Shown here piece after piece: positions 1-5,454 of a stretch of DNA of 5,903 nt; position 1 is the first letter of the stretch; the number at the start of each line of letters is the position of its first letter. The notes below the pieces were generated by a model. That model searched no databases, had not been told where the DNA came from, and worked only from the letters and a program-made list of their open reading frames with translations. The translations under genes were made by a program, and so were the position numbers. The DNA comes from Desulfovibrionales bacterium (lineage in GTDB: Bacteria; Desulfobacterota; Desulfovibrionia; Desulfovibrionales; Desulfomicrobiaceae), in contig JAAYGZ010000115.1 of assembly GCA_012727515.1 (NCBI GenBank), forward strand, positions 1 through 5,903, in the 5' to 3' direction.

Positions 1-120
1 AATGCTTTTCTATACTTGAAGCAATGGCGAGGCATAGCGACACGATATGCAAAAAATGTCAGTTCATTTATTGCAGCGGTTCAAATTCGGTGCATTTTTT
101 TATGGGCGTCAGTCTCGTGA
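1..120 (+). CDS. IS5-family-like transposase, C-terminal end (partial, 5' part outside window)
   Basis: Frame 1 is open from the first base to TGA at 118-120, giving 39 residues. They begin NAFLYLKQWRGIATRYAK and end in a hydrophobic stretch with IAAVQIRC and a Trp. This matches the C-terminal end of DDE transposases of the IS5 group, where the conserved signature has a catalytic Glu followed six residues later by Lys. Here the Lys is residue 7, so the Glu codon would lie immediately before base 1. The family call comes from motif recognition on a short fragment. Whether the full transposase is intact cannot be seen. The gene reads toward mraZ and ends 263 bp before its start codon. Base composition is close to that of the downstream genes, unlike the AT-rich DNA that follows. 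Confidence 0.72.
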   Translation, partial: NAFLYLKQWRGIATRYAKNVSSFIAAVQIRCIFLWASVS

Positions 121-136
121 CGACACTACCTAATGC
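1..136 (+). mobile_element. Right end of an IS5-family-like insertion sequence (boundary uncertain)
   Basis: The transposase tail implies that the 3' end of an insertion sequence lies in this window. In compact elements of this family the terminal inverted repeat follows the transposase stop within a few tens of bases, so the right boundary is placed roughly at 121-136 (around CGACACTACCTAA). A short inverted repeat, CGTCA-N6-TGACG, spans the stop codon at 107-122. The left end and target duplication are outside the window, so the boundary is inferred and not demonstrated. Confidence 0.45.
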
Positions 137-323
137 AGCCTTGGCTCAGGACGTTATTTTCTGCTCTCTTTTTTTATTTTTATTCTTTGGCAATTTTGTT
201 TGTTTTCTTTATTTTTTTATCCGAATTTTTATTGCCTGCAGGTGAGTATAATTTTTTATTATAGTAGTATAATTATTTATTTTTTTATTTTATATTAAAA
301 AATGCTTTGCTTGACGCAACAGG
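121..323. other. Non-coding AT-rich spacer between the transposase and the dcw operator
   Basis: No convincing gene is present on either strand. The stretch 158-240 is dominated by T runs on the + strand, and 241-300 contains only 6 G or C bases. Two perfect TATAAT hexamers occur, at 247-252 and 268-273, but neither has a good -35 at 16-18 bp. No GC-rich hairpin followed by a U tract is visible, so the T runs are not called a terminator. The region may act as an A/T-rich upstream promoter element or a curved segment for the dcw promoter; this is inference from composition only. Confidence 0.6.
258..273. repeat. Perfect AT inverted repeat ATTATA-GTAG-TATAAT
   Basis: Six-base arms at 258-263 and 268-273 are exact reverse complements around a 4-base centre, GTAG. 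Each arm is a consensus -10 hexamer, one on each strand. In a region this AT-rich such a match can arise by chance, and no partner -35 elements are clear. It is recorded as a sequence fact without an assigned function. Confidence 0.4.
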
Positions 324-339
324 GGAGTGGTGGTTAAGA
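311..339 (+). promoter_or_regulatory. Candidate sigma-70 type promoter of the dcw cluster
   Basis: TTGACG at 311-316 matches five of six bases of the -35 consensus. A 17-bp spacer leads to TTAAGA at 334-339, a poor -10 match. If used, transcription would start near 346 and the leader would be about 40 nt. The attraction of this placement is that the promoter would be overlapped by the AGTGG repeats, as expected for an autoregulated mraZ promoter. The weak -10 keeps confidence low. The TATAAT at 268-273 is the alternative -10 but lacks a recognisable -35. Confidence 0.3.
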
Positions 340-366
340 GTGGTGAAAAGTGGTAAAAAGTGGAAG
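324..366 (+). promoter_or_regulatory. MraZ operator: four AGTGG direct repeats
   Basis: AGTGG occurs at 326-330, 339-343, 349-353 and 359-363. The last three are spaced exactly 10 bp apart and the first is 13 bp from the second. As 10-base units they read AGAGTGGTGA (337-346), AAAGTGGTAA (347-356) and AAAGTGGAAG (357-366), with a diverged GGAGTGG copy starting at 324. Known MraZ sites are arrays with the same geometry: TGGGN repeats separated by 5 nt in Escherichia coli and AAAGTG-type 10-nt units in Mycoplasma gallisepticum. The array ends 17 bp before the mraZ start. MraZ binding is inferred from this match and from the adjacent mraZ gene. Confidence 0.8.
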
Positions 367-373
367 ACAGGGC

Positions 374-377
374 AGGA
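374..377 (+). promoter_or_regulatory. Ribosome binding site of mraZ (AGGA)
   Basis: AGGA lies 6 nt before the ATG at 384. It supports this start over the in-frame GTG at 360, which falls inside the last AGTGG operator repeat and would add eight residues not typical of MraZ. Confidence 0.7.
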
Positions 378-383
378 AAACAG

Positions 384-839
384 ATGTTCAGAGGGCATGC
401 ACAACGTACACAAGATCCAAAGGGGCGACTCATGTTGCCGCCTGAATTTCGTGACGAAGTTTTTGCGCAATCGCCTGATGGCACGCTGATGATGACCAAT
501 TTTGATGACTGCATTGCAGTGTATCCCATGCCTGAATGGCAGGTCATTGAGCAGAGTTTTTCCACGCTGAACATGGCCAACAGGAAATTTCGTGATTTTC
601 ATCGCTTTTTTATTTCCGGCGCAGTGGAAGTCACCCTGGATAAGCAAGGGCGGGTGCTTATTCCGCCACATCTGCGCAGCTATGCTGGCCTGCAAAAAGA
701 CATTGTTCTTGCCGGTGTGGGGCGCAAATTTGAAATCTGGGATCTGGAGCGCTTTGAAGCCCAGCGCAGGGCGATGCAGGATGATTTTGACCAGGTCATG
801 GATGATCTGGCTGAGAATGGCTTTGAATTGCGGTTTTAG
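384..839 (+). CDS. mraZ: Transcriptional regulator MraZ
   Basis: This 151-residue protein has the usual MraZ length. MraZ is a DNA-binding protein of the AbrB/SpoVT swapped-hairpin superfamily that forms ring-shaped oligomers and regulates the dcw cluster by binding repeats upstream of its own gene. It carries two copies of the MraZ domain. The first has DPKGR at residues 11-15 followed by LMLPPEFR, and the second has DKQGR at 86-90 followed by VLIPPHLR; these DxxGR loops are the family signature. The start at ATG 384 gives the canonical opening MFRGHAQRT and has AGGA at 6 nt. The gene is first in the cluster, immediately after the AGTGG array, and its TAG is 12 nt before rsmH. The protein looks intact, and autoregulation is likely. 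Confidence 0.96.
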   Translation: MFRGHAQRTQDPKGRLMLPPEFRDEVFAQSPDGTLMMTNFDDCIAVYPMPEWQVIEQSFSTLNMANRKFRDFHRFFISGAVEVTLDKQGRVLIPPHLRSYAGLQKDIVLAGVGRKFEIWDLERFEAQRRAMQDDFDQVMDDLAENGFELRF

Positions 840-851
840 ACAGAGGCGCAC

Positions 852-1799
852 ATGGAAGCACGGGCTACACATATTTCGGTCATGCGAGACGAGGTCATGC
901 ACTGGATCGCGCCACGGGCAGGAGGGCGGTATCTGGATGCAACCTTGGGCCTGGGTGGCCATACGCTTCAGCTTTTAGCCCTTACTCAGGGTCAGGCCCA
1001 GGTGCTGGGGCTTGACCGTGATAGACAAGCCCTGAATGCGGCGCAGGCCAGACTCGCAGACTATGTCGGTGCAGTACATTTTGCGCATACCTCGTTTCAG
1101 CATTGTACAGACCCATTGCAGGAACTGGGCTGGGACCTGGTGGACGGAGTTATCGCTGATCTTGGTGTGTCATCGCTTCAGCTGGACCAGCCAGAGCGCG
1201 GATTTTCGTTTTTGCATACTGGGCCTCTTGATATGCGCATGGATGTGCATTCTGGTCTGGAGCCAGCTTCGGCCCTGGTCAATGGCGCAGCCCTGGAGCG
1301 TTTGCGGCGTATCATTGGTGAGTACGGGGAAGAACCCATGGCTGGCCGCATTGCCCGGGCCATTGTGGCAGCGCGGCAAACGCAACGCATTGAAACAACG
1401 CTGGACCTGGCGCGTATTGTTTCCGAGGCATATCCGGCCAAACGCCGGGCGCTTGCTCGCAATCATCCGGCAACAAAGACGTTTCAGGCTTTGCGTATTG
1501 CGGTGAACCGGGAATTGGAAGAGCTTGAGCAGTTTTTAGAGCGCGTAGTCGATGTGCTTCGCCCAGGAGCACGGCTGGCAGTCATTTCATTTCATTCATT
1601 GGAAGATCGGTTGGTAAAGCATTTTTTTCGGCGGGAAAGCAAAGACTGTGTGTGTCCACGAGAATATCCACTGTGCCAGTGCGGTCATCAGCGCAAACTG
1701 ACCGTGCTGACCCGTAAACCTCTGGTGCCCACAGAAGAAGAAATTGCAAGTAACAGTCGCAGCCGCAGTGCCAAACTGCGTATTGCAGAACGGGTGTAG
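852..1799 (+). CDS. rsmH: 16S rRNA (cytosine(1402)-N(4))-methyltransferase RsmH (MraW)
   Basis: This 315-residue protein is a SAM-dependent methyltransferase that modifies N4 of C1402 in the decoding site of 16S rRNA (E. coli numbering). Visible family motifs in order are HISVM (7-11), the SAM-binding DATLGLGGHT (29-38), GLDRD (53-57), DLGVSSLQLD (103-112), GFSF (117-120), GPLDMRMD (124-131), GEYGEEP (156-162), HPATKTFQALRI (205-216), ISFHSLEDR (245-253), TRKP (287-290) and NSRSRSAKLR (301-310). A helical insertion domain lies between the GEE motif and the HPATKTFQ motif. Four cysteines, C266, C268, C275 and C277, form a CxC-x6-CxC cluster. ATG 852 has AGAGG at 842-846, 5 nt upstream. The gene is full length, 12 nt after mraZ and 10 nt before ftsL. 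Confidence 0.97.
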   Translation: MEARATHISVMRDEVMHWIAPRAGGRYLDATLGLGGHTLQLLALTQGQAQVLGLDRDRQALNAAQARLADYVGAVHFAHTSFQHCTDPLQELGWDLVDGVIADLGVSSLQLDQPERGFSFLHTGPLDMRMDVHSGLEPASALVNGAALERLRRIIGEYGEEPMAGRIARAIVAARQTQRIETTLDLARIVSEAYPAKRRALARNHPATKTFQALRIAVNRELEELEQFLERVVDVLRPGARLAVISFHSLEDRLVKHFFRRESKDCVCPREYPLCQCGHQRKLTVLTRKPLVPTEEEIASNSRSRSAKLRIAERV

Positions 1800-1809
1800 A
1801 AATTTGAGT

Positions 1810-2082
1810 ATGGCGCAGACAGGACAGGGACTATGGGCGCTTGTGCTCATGTTTGTATTGGCCATTATTCTTGGGCTGAGCCTGGTCTGGGTCAATATTG
1901 AGCGCGTGGACTCTGCCTATGCCCTGAAATCGTTGGAGCGGACCTATCAGGACAAGCAGGATCAGCATTCCAAGCTGTTGATAGAGCGTCAGTACCTTTT
2001 AGCACCGGCAACCTTGCGCGAGCGGGCGGAAAAAGCAGGACTGCATTCCCCCAGGCGTGAGCAGATCCGTATGATTGAATAG
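1810..2082 (+). CDS. ftsL: Cell division protein FtsL (small bitopic membrane protein)
   Basis: This 90-residue protein has a short N-terminal cytoplasmic part, one membrane segment at about residues 8-30 (WALVLMFVLAIILGLSLVWV), and a charged heptad-like helix at about 33-66 that should form a periplasmic coiled coil. It ends with the FtsL-like pattern of Leu, Ala, Gly-Leu, Pro and Gln-Ile (LRERAEKAGLHSPRREQIRMIE region, 69-90). FtsL pairs with FtsB/DivIC in the divisome and helps activate FtsWI. The sequence is weakly conserved, so the call rests on size, topology and position between rsmH and ftsI. ATG 1810 is preferred because it is 10 nt after the rsmH stop. TTG 1804 is an alternative, and a longer frame from TTG 1744 would overlap rsmH. 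No strong Shine-Dalgarno is visible, so coupling to rsmH translation is likely. Confidence 0.85.
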   Translation: MAQTGQGLWALVLMFVLAIILGLSLVWVNIERVDSAYALKSLERTYQDKQDQHSKLLIERQYLLAPATLRERAEKAGLHSPRREQIRMIE

Positions 2083-2087
2083 AATTT

Positions 2088-4022
2088 ATGTCTCGTACAG
2101 CACAGAAACCTCCCAAAGACAGAAGTCGCGGCAAAATAGTTTTTGTCGGCGTACTCTTTGCCCTGGCCATTATGGGGCTGTGGGCCAGAGCGTATTATGT
2201 GCAAGTAATCAAAGGGCCTGAATACGCAAAAATGGCCAACCGGCAGTATTGGGTTGCAGAAACAGTATCCGGAAAGCGGGGACAGATTTTAGATCGCAAT
2301 GGCTTGCTGCTGGCCAAAACCATCACCACACAGTCTGTCTATGTGCGGCCACATGAAATGGTGGACCGCTGGGCTGTGGCCTCGCAGTTAGGAAAAATTT
2401 TAGGCCGAAATCCTCAGGCAGTAGCTGCAAGCCTTGACCCCAAAAAGCGTTTTGTCTGGGTAGATCGAAAGATAAGTGATGCCCAGGCCCAGGCTATTCG
2501 TGAAGAAAATATGCCTGGCGTGTACCTGGATGCGGAAAATTCACGTCAGTATCCCCAGGGGCACATGGCCGGGCAATTGCTCGGCTTTGTCAATGTGGAT
2601 GGCCAGGGCATTGAGGGCCTGGAAAAGAGTTTTAATGACTACCTTGCCCCGTCTTCAGCCAAGTATATTGTCCAGAAGGATGCAGCAGGAAACAGGCTGT
2701 CCTCCAGTGAAAAAGGTGATGCGGAAAGTTTTGATGGCCAGGATTTACGCCTGACCATTGATGCCCAGGTGCAGCTTGCCCTGGAAGAAGCCCTGGCCCG
2801 CAGCGTACTCAAATCCCGCTCCAAAACAGGCATGGGATTGGTGGTGGACATTCCAAGTGGAGACATTCTGGCCTGGGGAAATTATCCGCTCTTTAACCCC
2901 AATGTAGTCAAAAAAACTGCCGGGGAGTGGAAAAACCGCCTGGCCGTTGATATTTTTGAGCCAGGATCAACGCTGAAGCCAATCATGGTTGCTGCTGCCT
3001 TGCAGGAAAACATCTGCACGCCAACAACAAAGTATTTTTGTGAAAATGGAAAATGGAAGGTCGGTGGCAAGCGCATTAAAGATACTCATGACTATGACAA
3101 GCTCACGGTCAGTGAAATTATCCGCTATTCAAGTAATATTGGCAGCGCCAAAATCGGCCTTGCCTTGGGTGCGCCAGCGCTGCACCGCTATTTTGAACAA
3201 GTTGGTCTGGTGCGTCCGGTGGGCCTGCCTTTGCCTGGCGAATCTGCTGGCCTTGTTCGCCCTCCAGGGCAATGGACGCAGATTGATCTGGCCAATGCCG
3301 CGTTTGGGCAGGGCGTGGGCGTTACCATGCTGCAAATGGCAGAAGCCTATCTGTGTCTGGCCAATGATGGTGTACGGCGTCCACTGCGCCTGACCTGTAC
3401 ATCTGAACCGCCCACAGGTGAACAGCGAGTATTTTCCACAGAAGTATCCCGATCTGTCATGGCCATGCTGGAAGAAGTGGTCCAGATGGATGGAACAGGC
3501 ACCAGGGCCCGCATTGATGGCGTGCGCGTGGCCGGCAAAACAGGGACCGCACAGAAAGCCAGCCCCACTGGTGGATATGGTGGTGATTATATCGCTTCAT
3601 TTTTTGCAATTTTTCCAGCGGACAACCCCCGCTATCTGGTGGTTATGATGGTAGATGAACCCCAGGGCGGACATTACGGGGGCGTGATCGTGGCTCCGGA
3701 AGTACGCGCCATAGGCGTACAGCTTCTGACTGCTTCGGGCATGTTGTCAGAACCCAAGGAAGCCATCGTTCGTTCGCAGTCTTCAGCACCAAAATATGTG
3801 GCTGCTGTGCAGAAATACGAGACTATTGCAGTTTCCACAGAAAATATGCCTAATTTTTCCGGTGTAACAGTACGCCAGGCCGTAGAGGTTTTAGTTGGCC
3901 AGGGCATTGTGCCCAAAATCAGTGGCCACGGCGTGGTCATTGAAAAACAAAAACCTCTGCCTGGTGAAAAATGGCCAGCAGACAAACGGTGTCAGCTTTG
4001 GCTGCGCCAGGACCCCAGTTAA
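2088..4022 (+). CDS. ftsI: Peptidoglycan D,D-transpeptidase FtsI (class B penicillin-binding protein 3) with C-terminal PASTA domain
   Basis: This 644-residue protein is the septal transpeptidase that cross-links peptidoglycan at division. A basic N-terminus precedes one membrane segment at about 16-38, so the bulk is periplasmic. The class B N-terminal domain has RGQILDRNG (64-72). The penicillin-binding domain has all three active-site motifs: STLK with nucleophile S294 and K297, SSN (348-350), and KTG (484-486) within AGKTGTAQK. Residues about 586-640 (from NMPNFSGVTVRQAVEVL) form one PASTA domain, which is absent from E. coli FtsI but found in many other bacterial FtsI/SpoVD proteins. Two periplasmic cysteines, C310 and C318, lie soon after the STLK motif. 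The ATG is 5 nt after the ftsL stop, with only a poor Shine-Dalgarno, suggesting coupling. A sporulation role (SpoVD) is unlikely in this context. Confidence 0.95.
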   Translation: MSRTAQKPPKDRSRGKIVFVGVLFALAIMGLWARAYYVQVIKGPEYAKMANRQYWVAETVSGKRGQILDRNGLLLAKTITTQSVYVRPHEMVDRWAVASQLGKILGRNPQAVAASLDPKKRFVWVDRKISDAQAQAIREENMPGVYLDAENSRQYPQGHMAGQLLGFVNVDGQGIEGLEKSFNDYLAPSSAKYIVQKDAAGNRLSSSEKGDAESFDGQDLRLTIDAQVQLALEEALARSVLKSRSKTGMGLVVDIPSGDILAWGNYPLFNPNVVKKTAGEWKNRLAVDIFEPGSTLKPIMVAAALQENICTPTTKYFCENGKWKVGGKRIKDTHDYDKLTVSEIIRYSSNIGSAKIGLALGAPALHRYFEQVGLVRPVGLPLPGESAGLVRPPGQWTQIDLANAAFGQGVGVTMLQMAEAYLCLANDGVRRPLRLTCTSEPPTGEQRVFSTEVSRSVMAMLEEVVQMDGTGTRARIDGVRVAGKTGTAQKASPTGGYGGDYIASFFAIFPADNPRYLVVMMVDEPQGGHYGGVIVAPEVRAIGVQLLTASGMLSEPKEAIVRSQSSAPKYVAAVQKYETIAVSTENMPNFSGVTVRQAVEVLVGQGIVPKISGHGVVIEKQKPLPGEKWPADKRCQLWLRQDPS

Positions 4023-4025
4023 GGA
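4021..4025 (+). promoter_or_regulatory. Ribosome binding site of murE (AAGGA), overlapping the ftsI stop
   Basis: AAGGA shares two bases with the ftsI TAA (4020-4022). It stands 7 nt before ATG 4033 but only 1 nt before ATG 4027, so it favours 4033 as the murE start. Overlap with the stop codon suggests that terminating ribosomes reinitiate on murE. Confidence 0.65.
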
Positions 4026-4032
4026 CATGGTC

Positions 4033-5454
4033 ATGGGCCTAGAGCACGAACTTATCAACCTGGTGCGTGGCGGAGCACATGTGCGCACTCATTCCGGACA
4101 GGTGCGGCCCGGAGATATTTTTGTTGCCCTGCCAGGATCGCGTGTTCATGGTGGGCAGTTCTGCGATGATGCAGTGGCCCGTGGCGCCAGAGCTGTTGTC
4201 TATGGCCGCGATGTGCTTCCGGCACAGCATAGTGGGGTCTTGTATGTGCAGCATTCCCGTCCCGGGCAGGTGCTTGGGGTCTTGGCGCGTATCGCCGAGG
4301 GCACAGAGCATGTACTGCCACGAATTATTGGTGTGACCGGAACCAATGGCAAGACCACGGTGGCGTATCTGGTGGATCATCTTTTGCGGGCCCATGGACG
4401 GCAAACCGGGTTGATTGGCACAATCAGTGCGACCTGGAATGGTCACAGCACTCCATCTGCCATGACCACGCCGGATTGTCTTACCTTGCACGGGCTTTTG
4501 GGCCAGATGCAGCGTGACCAGGTCAGTGATGTGGTCATGGAAATTTCCTCTCATGCCCTGGACCAGGAGCGTATTGCAGGAATGCCTGTGGCTGTGGGCA
4601 TAATCACGAATCTGACTCAGGATCATCTGGATTATCATCAGAACATGGATGCCTATTTTGCAGCCAAGGCCCGTTTGTTTCTGGACCCGGAATCGCACTG
4701 TGTACAGGGCACTGTGAATGTGGATGATTCGTATGGACGCGAGCTTCTGGCCAGACGTTCTGATCTGCTCAGTTATGGTCTGGACAACGATGCTGATCTG
4801 CAGGGCACGATTGTGGAGGCAGGGCCGTGGGGCATGTGTTTGCGTATGACCTGGCATAAACAGTCCTGGGATTTGCGCACTGCGCTAGTTGGTCGGCATA
4901 ACGCGGCTAATCTGCTGGCAGCGCAAGGGGCTGGCTTGTTACTTGGGTTGACCCCGGAACAGATGAGCGCCTTGGCAACAGCCCTTGGTGCGCCAGGACG
5001 GCTGGAGCGCGTGCCCAATACGCAGGGCCTTACTATTTTTGTTGATTACGCCCATACGCCGGATGCTTTGGAAAAGGTTCTGACCGCGCTCAAAGACATG
5101 GGTTTTGCCCGCTTAATCACTGTTTTCGGGTGTGGCGGAGACCGGGACGTTACCAAGCGTCCTCGTATGGGTCAGGCAGTGGCTCGCTTCAGTGATGTCG
5201 CTGTGCTGACTTCAGACAATCCGCGCACTGAAGACCCTGAAGCAATTTTAGATCAGGTTGAGCCAGGACTGCGCGGAACTCCGATTGTGTATCGTGAGGT
5301 GGATCGTCGCAAAGCCATTGCCCTGGCCATTTCATGTCTGCGTCCGGGGGACGCACTGCTTATCGCGGGCAAAGGGCACGAAGATTATCAGATCATTGGC
5401 ACTGAAAAAGTCCATTTTTCTGATGTGGACGTGGCCAGGGAGCTGGTCGCATGA
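4033..5454 (+). CDS. murE: UDP-N-acetylmuramoyl-L-alanyl-D-glutamate--2,6-diaminopimelate ligase MurE
   Basis: This cytoplasmic ATP-dependent ligase of 473 residues adds meso-diaminopimelate to UDP-MurNAc-L-Ala-D-Glu. The N-terminal UDP-binding domain includes DSR-like VRPGDIFVALPG (24-35). The central domain has the ATP loop GTNGKTT (103-109), TTPD (145-148), EISSHAL (170-176), TQDHLDYH (195-202) and AKARLF (211-216), in which K212 is the expected carbamylated lysine. The C-terminal domain has DYAHTPDAL (338-346), FGCGGDRD (365-372), DNPR (395-398) and GKGHE (446-450). DNPR is the signature for meso-diaminopimelate rather than lysine. Length is slightly below the E. coli enzyme. ATG 4027 is an alternative start two codons longer; starts further upstream would lie inside ftsI. 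The stop overlaps the murF start. Confidence 0.96.
   Translation: MGLEHELINLVRGGAHVRTHSGQVRPGDIFVALPGSRVHGGQFCDDAVARGARAVVYGRDVLPAQHSGVLYVQHSRPGQVLGVLARIAEGTEHVLPRIIGVTGTNGKTTVAYLVDHLLRAHGRQTGLIGTISATWNGHSTPSAMTTPDCLTLHGLLGQMQRDQVSDVVMEISSHALDQERIAGMPVAVGIITNLTQDHLDYHQNMDAYFAAKARLFLDPESHCVQGTVNVDDSYGRELLARRSDLLSYGLDNDADLQGTIVEAGPWGMCLRMTWHKQSWDLRTALVGRHNAANLLAAQGAGLLLGLTPEQMSALATALGAPGRLERVPNTQGLTIFVDYAHTPDALEKVLTALKDMGFARLITVFGCGGDRDVTKRPRMGQAVARFSDVAVLTSDNPRTEDPEAILDQVEPGLRGTPIVYREVDRRKAIALAISCLRPGDALLIAGKGHEDYQIIGTEKVHFSDVDVARELVA
5437..5442 (+). promoter_or_regulatory. Ribosome binding site of murF (AGGGAG) inside the murE end
   Basis: AGGGAG is 8 nt before ATG 5451 and 14 nt before the next in-frame ATG at 5457. 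The spacing supports 5451 as the murF start, giving the ATGA overlap with murE. Confidence 0.6.

Noticed and set aside
107..122. CGTCA-N6-TGACG palindrome as a regulator site
   Set aside because: It spans the end of the transposase coding region with only five-base arms; more likely chance or part of the element end than a CRP/FNR-like operator.
135..180. Possible terminator (AGCC-TT-GGCT followed by T runs)
   Set aside because: The stem is four base pairs with a two-base loop and the T runs begin about 25 bases later, so it does not form a credible intrinsic terminator.
24..245. 73-codon open frame with a Phe-rich tail
   Set aside because: It overlaps the transposase tail in another frame and its second half is only the translation of T-rich spacer DNA. 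There is no good ribosome site and no recognisable domain.
360..383. GTG at 360 as an earlier mraZ start
   Set aside because: It falls inside the last operator repeat, lacks a suitable ribosome site and adds eight residues before the canonical MFRGHA opening.
285..962. 225-codon minus-strand frame across mraZ and the start of rsmH
   Set aside because: It lies antisense to two genes with full family motifs and shows no family pattern of its own.
3895..4032. Extended murE start inside ftsI
   Set aside because: It would overlap the ftsI PASTA region by well over 100 bp and add residues unlike MurE, whereas ATG 4033 has a well-placed AAGGA.
4039..4857. 272-codon minus-strand frame inside murE
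   Set aside because: It is antisense to the conserved murE domains; its long openness follows from murE codon composition, and the translation is rich in His, Arg and Gln without a domain.
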